This document shows positions 58,125 to 64,000 of a DNA stretch of 64,000 bases, piece after piece. Where the stretch lies: positions 868,001-932,000 of the forward strand of contig NZ_BMCE01000002.1 of assembly GCF_014635025.1 (NCBI RefSeq), in the 5' to 3' direction. The DNA comes from Fictibacillus barbaricus. GTDB taxonomy: Bacteria; Bacillota; Bacilli; Bacillales; Fictibacillaceae. The position numbers were made by a program, and so were the translations under genes. Positions within the stretch are counted from its first letter, which is position 1; each line of letters opens with the position of its first letter. A model generated the notes under the pieces. The model saw only the letters and a list, made by a program, of their open reading frames with translations. It made no database searches and had not been told where the DNA came from.

Positions 58125-59306
58125 ATGATTCATTTATTTTCACACAATGATTTAGACGGAAAATCGTGCGGCTATTTGGCACAATTGGCATTCGGAGATA
58201 ACTGCAAAATTTCATATTGTTCTCACGGAACGATTAACGACCGTGTTGAACAGCTGCTCGATAACCCAAAAGAAAGAAAGACGGAAATCATTATTACAGA
58301 TATTGCTGTAAATGAAGAACTAATGATGCGCCTTGACGAACGTGCCAATGAAGGCGGCAAAGTAAAACTGATCGACCACCATGCTACTGCCCTTCATTTC
58401 AATGGTTTTGACTGGGGGCATGTACAAGTTCGTTATGACGATGAACGCTTAACGTGTGCAACTTCCCTTTTTTATGAGTACCTTATTGAAAACGGGAAAA
58501 TTAAACCAACGGGTGCTCTAGATGAGTATGTAGAACTTGTTCGTTTGTATGACACTTGGGAATGGTTTGATGAAAAGGTAGAAGCAAAGCGTTTAAACGA
58601 TTTGTTCTTCATCCTCCCTCCTGATAAATTTGAAGATCAGATCATGGAACGTCTTAAAGGGGATTCCTTCGAGTTCTCTGAAACAGAGACTACGATCCTT
58701 GATCTTGAAGAAGAAAACATCGCTGATTACATAAAAAAGAAACAGCGTCAGATGGTTGAAATCTGGGATACGTGGGCCTTGGGTGAAGGTTCTGAACAGA
58801 AAACATATAAAATAGGGATTCTTCATGCCGAACGCTATCATTCTGAGCTCGGGAACGAGATCAACCGTGAGAACCCTCACTTAGATCTAATTGTCATATT
58901 AAACATTGCCAACAAGCGAATTGGGTTGCGTACCATTCATGATGAAGTGGATTGCTCGATCTACGCAAAGCAATACGGTGGCGGAGGACATCCAAAAGCT
59001 TCTGGTGGCAACATGACTTCTGAAGCGTTTGATAAGTTTGTCGTTGCTGCTTTCCATGAACAGCCTAGACGCATCGATGCGCCGAAAAATGAGCAGAACG
59101 TCAAAGAAAATCCAGATGGAAGTTTGTATGTAAACAATCATCGTGAAGTTTCTAAGATCTATTCCGAAGACAATCAAACATGGCTGATTACGCACAAGAC
59201 ACACCCTGTGGATGAAACGTTTGAAAGTTATCAGGCTGCTGAAAATTACGTGAAACGCCACTTTGAAGGCTGGCTCATGCGTGATGATGAGATCAATAAC
59301 AATTAG
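58125..59306 (+). CDS. nrnB: DHH-family oligoribonuclease NrnB
   Basis: 393 residues. It starts MIHLFSHNDLDGKSCGYLAQLAFG, with HNDLDG metal ligands, the DHH motif in KLIDHHATALH and the DHHA1 glycine motif GGGGHPKASGG. It matches B. subtilis NrnB (YngD), which degrades short RNA oligonucleotides from the 3' end. ATG 58125 has GAGAGGAT seven bases upstream; a TTG-started frame 20 codons longer has a weaker signal. Confidence 0.88.
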   Translation: MIHLFSHNDLDGKSCGYLAQLAFGDNCKISYCSHGTINDRVEQLLDNPKERKTEIIITDIAVNEELMMRLDERANEGGKVKLIDHHATALHFNGFDWGHVQVRYDDERLTCATSLFYEYLIENGKIKPTGALDEYVELVRLYDTWEWFDEKVEAKRLNDLFFILPPDKFEDQIMERLKGDSFEFSETETTILDLEEENIADYIKKKQRQMVEIWDTWALGEGSEQKTYKIGILHAERYHSELGNEINRENPHLDLIVILNIANKRIGLRTIHDEVDCSIYAKQYGGGGHPKASGGNMTSEAFDKFVVAAFHEQPRRIDAPKNEQNVKENPDGSLYVNNHREVSKIYSEDNQTWLITHKTHPVDETFESYQAAENYVKRHFEGWLMRDDEINNN

Positions 59307-59315
59307 TTATTCTAA

Positions 59316-59347
59316 AAGCTTAAACCTCTAAGGTTTGGGCTTTTTTG
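59316..59347 (+). terminator. Terminator after nrnB
   Basis: AAGCTTAAACC pairs with GGTTTGGGCTT around TCTAA (one internal mismatch pair), then TTTT. Confidence 0.7.
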
Positions 59348-59415
59348 TTATAAAAATAAGCAGAAAAGACACAATAAAGGAGATTAAGTCGAAAAACAGC
59401 TAGAGGTGTTTAGTC

Positions 59416-60183
59416 ATGCCGTTCTTTGAAGCCGAAGGAGTATCTATATACTATCAGGTAAATGGAGAAGGAATTCCTATTGTTTTTATTCATCCACCCC
59501 TCCTTACCTCTGAGAATTTCACCTATCAGGTATCCGAATTATCCAAAAGCTATAAAGTCATCACTTTTGATATCAGAGGTCACGGAAGAAGTCAGTTTTC
59601 CAGCGTGCCTTTAACTTATCCTTTAATTGTTGATGATATAAAACGGCTTTTAGATCATCTTGAAATTGATCAGACTTTCATTTGTGGCTATTCTACAGGC
59701 GGATCGATTGTTCTGGAATTTTTACTTCAATCACCTGAACGCGCTCTTGGCGGCATCGTCGTGAGCGGCATGTCAGAAGCTCATGGCGCACTAAGAGATA
59801 AGATTGAGCTAGGCAGATCCATGGCAGAACAAGATGCCGTACCACTCATCGCCTTATCTGTTTCTAAGACGAATTCAAACAATAAAGAGATGTTCCAGCT
59901 ATTATTAACTTCATCACTCAAGGGAAATGCTGTAAATATCGAGCAATATTATGCTTATAGTTTAGCATTTAACTGTACAAATCAGCTTAAGAACATTCAT
60001 CTGCCCGTGCTGCTCGTCTATGGAAAAAAAGATCGACAGTTTCACCCTTATGCTAAATTACTGCATAAACATTTGAAGCATAACGAGTTGAAGATGATCG
60101 ATTCTGTTAAACACCAGCTCCCTACTAAAGCAGCAAATGAACTAAATCGGTTCATTATTGATTTTATGACACAAAAATCCTGA
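59416..60183 (+). CDS. Alpha/beta hydrolase
   Basis: 255 residues of the alpha/beta hydrolase fold. The oxyanion region is VFIHPPLL, the nucleophile elbow GYSTGG (Ser near 96), the acid Asp in YGKKDRQF and the catalytic His in SVKHQLPT. The family includes esterases, lactonases and peptidases; the substrate is not predictable. AGAGGTG precedes the ATG and a terminator follows. Confidence 0.83.
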   Translation: MPFFEAEGVSIYYQVNGEGIPIVFIHPPLLTSENFTYQVSELSKSYKVITFDIRGHGRSQFSSVPLTYPLIVDDIKRLLDHLEIDQTFICGYSTGGSIVLEFLLQSPERALGGIVVSGMSEAHGALRDKIELGRSMAEQDAVPLIALSVSKTNSNNKEMFQLLLTSSLKGNAVNIEQYYAYSLAFNCTNQLKNIHLPVLLVYGKKDRQFHPYAKLLHKHLKHNELKMIDSVKHQLPTKAANELNRFIIDFMTQKS

Positions 60184-60198
60184 AGTGAATAGAAACGA

Positions 60199-60227
60199 AA
60201 CGCTCAGTCTACATAAGGCTGAGCGTT
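60199..60227. terminator. Terminator between convergent genes
   Basis: AACGCTCAG (60199-60207) pairs with CTGAGCGTT (60219-60227), between the hydrolase and ohrR. Confidence 0.8.
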
Positions 60228-60264
60228 ATTTTGATTATTATAGAATACATGACTGGATCATTTT

Positions 60265-60708
60265 CTATTTACCGGATTGATTCTGCAGTTGCTCCAGCAT
60301 ACTTGTCAGTGTTTGATTCAGCAGTGTAAGTTCATCTTTTTTTATCGAAATGTTTTCAATTAGCTGACTTGGAATACATGCCGCCTTTTCTTTTAATGCA
60401 CTGCCTTTTTCAGTTAATGAAATAATCACACTTCTTTCATCCTCTAGTGACCGTTTTCTTTCAACCAGTCCGTTTGTTTCCATACGTTTAAGCATCGGTG
60501 TTAACGTGCCCGAATCTAAAAACAAACGCTGTCCTAATTCTTTAACGGATAATGAATTCTTCTCCCATAATAAAAGCAATACTAAATATTGCGGATATGT
60601 CACGTTTAATTCATGCAGAAGATCTCGATACAGCTTTGTAATTTCACGTTCTGCTGTATAGATCTTAAAACATATTTGATTTTCGAGTTTTAGTTGATCG
60701 ATATTCAT
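60265..60708 (-). CDS. ohrR: Organic-peroxide sensor repressor OhrR (MarR family)
   Basis: 147 residues with the MarR winged helix. The reactive Cys13 lies in LKLENQICFKIYTAEREITKLYRDLL, and the DNA-recognition region LFLDSGTLTPMLKRMETNGLVERKRSLEDERSV is nearly that of B. subtilis OhrR. Another Cys in KAACIPSQL may allow a disulfide, so one-Cys or two-Cys behaviour is open. ATG 60708 has AAAGGAG upstream. Divergent from ohr across two dyads. Confidence 0.92.
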   Translation of the reverse strand: MNIDQLKLENQICFKIYTAEREITKLYRDLLHELNVTYPQYLVLLLLWEKNSLSVKELGQRLFLDSGTLTPMLKRMETNGLVERKRSLEDERSVIISLTEKGSALKEKAACIPSQLIENISIKKDELTLLNQTLTSMLEQLQNQSGK

Positions 60709-60747
60709 AACGACTCCTTTCTCATACTTTATCATCTTTATTATACC

Positions 60748-60775
60748 ACAATTTAATTTCACGCAATTAAATTGT
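60748..60775. promoter_or_regulatory. OhrR operator 1
   Basis: ACAATTTAATT (60748-60758), TCACGC, AATTAAATTGT (60765-60775): perfect 11-bp arms, very close to the known OhrR site built from ACAATTAAATTGT. It abuts the -35 hexamer TTGACA (60776-60781) of the ohr promoter, whose -10 TATGAT is at 60799-60804 (17-bp spacer). Confidence 0.85.
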
Positions 60776-60822
60776 TTGACACACTGTTAAGTCTGCGGTA
60801 TGATAAAATCGTTATTTACATT

Positions 60823-60845
60823 GTGTGCAATTTAATTTTGCGCAC
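60823..60845. promoter_or_regulatory. Second ohr dyad
   Basis: GTGTGCAA (60823-60830) and TTGCGCAC (60838-60845) around TTTAATT, one mismatch between arms. It lies downstream of the ohr -10, just before the Shine-Dalgarno, and could be a second OhrR site or a leader hairpin. Confidence 0.5.
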
Positions 60846-60867
60846 CATAAAAAAGGAGTGTTTTTAG

Positions 60868-61290
60868 ATGGAGAAGCTATTCACAGCAAAAGCAACTGCA
60901 GAAGGTGGCAGAGCAGGTAAAGTTAAAAGTGACGACGGTGTATTAAACCATGAACTTGCTATGCCAAAATCACTTGGCGGATCAGGAAACGAAAACGCAA
61001 CAAACCCAGAGCAGCTTTTCGCAGCTGGATATGCCGCTTGCTTTGATTCAGCCCTAAACTTAGTTGCGAGACAAGCAAAAAAGCGTATTGAATCTAAGGT
61101 AACTGCTGAAGTATCACTTGGAAAAGATACTGATGGCGGGTTTAAGTTAGCTGTAGTTTTGATTGTTGGGATTAATGGTGTAACACAAGAAGAAGCAGAA
61201 GGACTAGTGAAAACAGCACACGGTGTTTGCCCGTATTCTAAAGCAACAAGCGGCAACATTGATGTTGAATTAAAAACTGAATTATTTTAA
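60868..61290 (+). CDS. ohr: Organic hydroperoxide resistance protein Ohr
   Basis: 140 residues of the OsmC/Ohr family. The two catalytic cysteines are Cys58 in AAGYAACFDSAL and Cys121 in HGVCPYSKAT; Arg15 and Glu49 of the active site are present. It reduces organic peroxides with dihydrolipoyl-type thiols. It is divergent from ohrR and behind its operators. AAGGAG precedes the ATG; a terminator follows. Confidence 0.94.
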   Translation: MEKLFTAKATAEGGRAGKVKSDDGVLNHELAMPKSLGGSGNENATNPEQLFAAGYAACFDSALNLVARQAKKRIESKVTAEVSLGKDTDGGFKLAVVLIVGINGVTQEEAEGLVKTAHGVCPYSKATSGNIDVELKTELF

Positions 61291-61300
61291 TCACCACTAT

Positions 61301-61328
61301 AAGGACCAGTGACATGGTCCTTTTTTAT
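61301..61328 (+). terminator. Terminator after ohr
   Basis: AAGGACCA (61301-61308) pairs with TGGTCCTT (61315-61322), then TTTT. Confidence 0.8.
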
Positions 61329-61391
61329 GTTCTTTTTTATTTAAAATTAATTCCTTTAGCCAGTATCCAACTTTCAAGAGCCGTTGTATAA

Positions 61392-61427
61392 TTATTCATA
61401 AATAAATAATTATTCAGAATTGAATAA
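61392..61427. promoter_or_regulatory. Tandem activator-like palindromes
   Basis: TTATTCATAAATAAATAA (61392-61409) abuts TTATTCAGAATTGAATAA (61410-61427). Both are TTATTCA-N4-TGAATAA type, the first with one mismatch. They share the ATTCA-N4-TGAAT core with the sites at 41111-41176 and lie 20 bp before the activator gene. Confidence 0.65.
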
Positions 61428-61447
61428 CCGGAAGGGATTGAAGTTTA

Positions 61448-62821
61448 ATGAGCCATCCTAACACCTGGAATGAAAATGAGCAGATCCTGCATTCATTAAA
61501 GGATGATATTTTAGTAACGAATGTTGATGGCATTATTCTTAAGGTTAGTGAAGTGACCGGTAAAATTTACGGAGTAGATTCTGAAAGTTTGATCGGAAAA
61601 TCAGTCTATGATCTAGAGGCTCAAGGTTTGTTTACGCCGATCCTAACCCCAATGGTCGTTAAAGAAAATAAGAAAATCACTTTTGTTCAAACAACGAATA
61701 AAGGTAAAAAGCTTCTTGTTACCGGCATTCCCGTCTATAACGAAAAAGGCGAGTTATACAGAGTCGTAAGCTACTCACATGATATTACTGAACTAGCTGA
61801 ATACAAAGATTTTCTGATTACGATGGAAGAAGAAATGCATCGGGTAAAAACCGAGCTTGACCTGCTAAGAAGTAAACAGCTGCATGACGCAGGAATCATC
61901 GCCAACAGTGAAGATATGAAAAAAGTAATCGCTACTGCTCTTCAATTATCTGAAGTTGATGTGAATGCATTAATCTTAGGTGAATCGGGGGTTGGAAAAT
62001 CATTATTAGCTAAATTTATACATAATAAGAGCCACCGATCTAAGGGCCCATTCATTGAGGTAAACTGCGGTGCAATCCCCGATTCGCTATTCGAAGCTGA
62101 ATTGTTTGGCTATGAACCAGGGGCATTTACAGGAGCCCATCAAAAAGGAAAAGTGGGGCTTATCGAACTTTCAAATAAAGGCACACTCTTTTTGGACGAA
62201 ATCGGAGAACTCCCGTTGCACCATCAAGTAAAAGTTCTAAAAGTTATTCAGGAGAAGCAGTTCTATCGCGTGGGTGGAACAAAGCCGATCAATGTCGATT
62301 TCCGTCTTATTTCAGCAACTAATAAGGATTTAAAAAGCGCTATTCAAGAGAAGAAGTTCCGGGAAGATCTGTATTTCCGTCTAAACGTTGTGCCTGTTAC
62401 CATTCCCCCGCTACGCACAAGAACAGAGGATATCGTCCCTCTGATCCATCTTTTGCTGGAGCAATTTGAAAAGAAATACAACCGAAGTAAAAAGCTAGAT
62501 GAGGCGGTTATCCATCACCTTTTGCATTATGAGTGGAGAGGAAATGTACGTGAATTGATTAATATCATGGAACGTTTAGTCGTTATCTCCCCTTCCACGC
62601 TTATTACAGTCGACCAGCTTCCTGATCATTTAAAAGAAGATTTGTCCCCCTCTGCCCCTTCTTTAAATGCTCAAACACTTAAAGAAATAGTAGAGGAAAC
62701 AGAAAAACAAGTTTTATTAAAGGCGCGAAAAAAATACAAAACAACCGTTGGCATGGCAAAAGCACTTGGCACAAGTCAGCCTTCTATTGTAAGAAAGATG
62801 AAAAAATATCAGATTATTTAA
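61448..62821 (+). CDS. Sigma-54-dependent activator with PAS sensor, GabR-like
   Basis: 457 residues with the same plan as the activator at 41159-42571: PAS (about 14-125, DDILVTNVDGIILKVSEVTGKIYGV), coiled coil, AAA+ with Walker A GESGVGKS, GAFTGA, Walker B LFLDEIGE and FREDLYFRLN, then the C-terminal HTH TTVGMAKALGTSQPSIVRKMKKY. It lies 82 bp before gabT, with a sigma-54 promoter between. B. thuringiensis GabR, which activates gab genes with SigL, has this layout. ATG behind GGAAGGG. Confidence 0.9.
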   Translation: MSHPNTWNENEQILHSLKDDILVTNVDGIILKVSEVTGKIYGVDSESLIGKSVYDLEAQGLFTPILTPMVVKENKKITFVQTTNKGKKLLVTGIPVYNEKGELYRVVSYSHDITELAEYKDFLITMEEEMHRVKTELDLLRSKQLHDAGIIANSEDMKKVIATALQLSEVDVNALILGESGVGKSLLAKFIHNKSHRSKGPFIEVNCGAIPDSLFEAELFGYEPGAFTGAHQKGKVGLIELSNKGTLFLDEIGELPLHHQVKVLKVIQEKQFYRVGGTKPINVDFRLISATNKDLKSAIQEKKFREDLYFRLNVVPVTIPPLRTRTEDIVPLIHLLLEQFEKKYNRSKKLDEAVIHHLLHYEWRGNVRELINIMERLVVISPSTLITVDQLPDHLKEDLSPSAPSLNAQTLKEIVEETEKQVLLKARKKYKTTVGMAKALGTSQPSIVRKMKKYQII

Positions 62822-62826
62822 ACATT

Positions 62827-62844
62827 TTGGCACGGAACTTGCAT
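62827..62844 (+). promoter_or_regulatory. Sigma-54 promoter of gabT
   Basis: TTGGCACGGAACTTGCAT matches the consensus TGGCACG-N4-TTGC exactly, with GG and GC 12 bp apart. It lies just after the activator stop codon and 59 bp before the gabT start. Confidence 0.93.
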
Positions 62845-62902
62845 GGATATTCTCTAAGAAAAGTTTTTATACATCAAGAGGAATATTCAAGGAGGTAATA
62901 TC

Positions 62903-64000
62903 GTGTCAACGAACAACTGGAACAACCTTGTAACCGAGATGCCCGACCTATTAGCACCAAGTATGGCAAAGGATCATCCGAATCTGCCTGTAGTAAAAGC
63001 GGAGGGCTGCTACTATTATGGACTCGATGGAAAAGAGTACCTTGATTTCACGTCAGGTATCGCCACGGCCAACACAGGCCACCGTCATCCAAAAGTAGTA
63101 CAGGCTATTAAAGATGCTGCTGACCACCTCATGCATGGTCCTTCAGGTGTCATCATGTATGAATCGATTCTGCAGCTTTCCAAAGAACTAGCAGATGTTC
63201 TGCCAGGCGATCTTGATTGCTTCTTCTTTGCGAACAGCGGTACAGAAGCGATTGAAGGAGCGATCAAACTGGCCAAGCACGTGACAAAAAGACCTTATGT
63301 AGTTTCATTTATCGGATGCTTTCATGGCCGGTCACATGGGGCATTGAGTGTTACCACATCCAAGAGCAAATATCGTAAGTTTCTTCAGCCAAACGGACTT
63401 GCCTATCAAGTTCCTTATGCGGATGTAAAGAGCTGTCCAAGCGGTGCCGATCCTGAGGCATACGTCATTGAAAAGCTCGAAAAAGATTTTGAAACACTCT
63501 TTAATCACCAAGTCACACCAGAAGAAGTAGCATGCATGATCGTTGAACCGGTTCTTGGTGAAGGCGGTTATATCATCCCACCAAGCGGATGGTTGAAAAA
63601 GATTAGAGAGATCTGCGACAGACATGGCATTCTTCTCATTTTTGATGAAGTACAAACAGGATTCGGCCGCACAGGTGAATGGTTTGCAGCCCAAACATTT
63701 GGAGTTACGCCTGACATTATGGCCATTGCAAAAGGAATCGCCTCAGGATTGCCTTTAAGTGCGACAGTAGCTTCTAAAGAACTGATGAAACAATGGCCGC
63801 TCGGCAGTCACGGTACAACATTTGGCGGAAACCCGATCGCTTGCGAAGCCGCTTTAGCTACGATTTCGGTTTTAAAAGAAGAAAATCTAGTAGAAAACTC
63901 GAAAAACATGGGTGCTTATGCATACCAAAAATTGAAGATGCTGCAGGATCAAAATCCAGTGATAGGCAGTGTCCGTGCACTTGGTTTAATGATTGGGATT
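62903..64000 (+). CDS. gabT: 4-aminobutyrate-type class III aminotransferase (3' truncated)
   Basis: GTG 62903 follows a strong AAGGAGG and the frame is open for 366 codons to the window edge. It carries the class III motifs [58 protein letters not shown] and the PLP lysine in [14 protein letters not shown]. These fit GabT/beta-alanine aminotransferases, which pass the amino group to 2-oxoglutarate or pyruvate. A perfect sigma-54 promoter precedes it. A partner dehydrogenase may lie beyond the edge. Confidence 0.9.
   Translation, partial: MSTNNWNNLVTEMPDLLAPSMAKDHPNLPVVKAEGCYYYGLDGKEYLDFTSGIATANTGHRHPKVVQAIKDAADHLMHGPSGVIMYESILQLSKELADVLPGDLDCFFFANSGTEAIEGAIKLAKHVTKRPYVVSFIGCFHGRSHGALSVTTSKSKYRKFLQPNGLAYQVPYADVKSCPSGADPEAYVIEKLEKDFETLFNHQVTPEEVACMIVEPVLGEGGYIIPPSGWLKKIREICDRHGILLIFDEVQTGFGRTGEWFAAQTFGVTPDIMAIAKGIASGLPLSATVASKELMKQWPLGSHGTTFGGNPIACEAALATISVLKEENLVENSKNMGAYAYQKLKMLQDQNPVIGSVRALGLMIGI

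Overview
The window is chromosomal DNA of a low-GC, spore-forming Firmicute. It carries a YteA-type sporulation protein, bioY-bioB, intracellular and secreted subtilisins, an OhrR/Ohr pair, NrnB, YkvI and YndM-type proteins, Rho-independent terminators after most genes and strong GGAGG ribosome-binding sites. This set fits the family Bacillaceae, possibly a Fictibacillus-like soil bacillus; the genus is inferred from gene content only. There is no rRNA, tRNA, CRISPR array, intact insertion sequence or prophage. The only mobile-type gene is a lone, catalytically altered tyrosine recombinase.

Layout. 1-5.8 kb: a broken gene at the edge, an orphan DeoR repressor with a large dyad, a MazG-like pyrophosphohydrolase, YkvI, a diguanylate cyclase, a solo holin and a FlgM-like bicistron. 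5.8-18 kb: a nucleobase permease, small metabolic and hypothetical genes, a LysE relic, yteA, an HD-GYP phosphodiesterase, a site-2 protease, an NlpC/P60 hydrolase and a large membrane protein. 18-32.6 kb: YitT, the recombinase-like gene, Nif3, YndM, an FbpA-like small protein, MscS, bioB-bioY behind a BirA-type operator, a HAD dehalogenase, a CobW GTPase behind a dyad, a thioredoxin-like protein, a cupin and an MBL hydrolase. 32.6-36.7 kb: intracellular and secreted subtilisins, then gene remnants. 36.8-42.6 kb: an omega-amino-acid catabolic operon (permease, semialdehyde dehydrogenase, aminotransferase) with a sigma-54 promoter, a cre site, three activator sites and its own PAS/AAA+ activator. 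42.7-47.7 kb: a TetR-controlled ABC exporter, a small exported peptide, a VOC protein and an acyl-CoA dehydrogenase. 48-52.7 kb: a secreted protein of eight exact 28-residue repeats, a two-component system, a candidate small RNA and CorA. 52.8-58 kb: a frameshifted gene, a giant secreted subtilase and a divergent RNPP-like regulator. 58-64 kb: NrnB, an alpha/beta hydrolase, ohrR-ohr and a second sigma-54 module ending in a truncated gabT.

How the genes work together. Two paralogous sigma-54 activators each sit beside a class III aminotransferase with a -24/-12 promoter, and their palindromic sites share an ATTCA-N4-TGAAT core. The cyclase and the HD-GYP protein could make and break cyclic di-GMP. 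Three subtilases and the RNPP-like regulator suggest cell-density-controlled protein scavenging.

Most novel items: (1) a candidate 66-nt RNA at 51265-51330 whose promoter spacer holds a LexA-like GAAC-N4-GTTC box and whose loops are C-rich; (2) the exported 28-residue-repeat protein next to a sensor kinase; (3) short TCAC repeats spaced exactly 21 bp at two unlinked intergenic loci; (4) the recombinase-like protein lacking two catalytic residues, with a 12-bp-arm palindrome just upstream.
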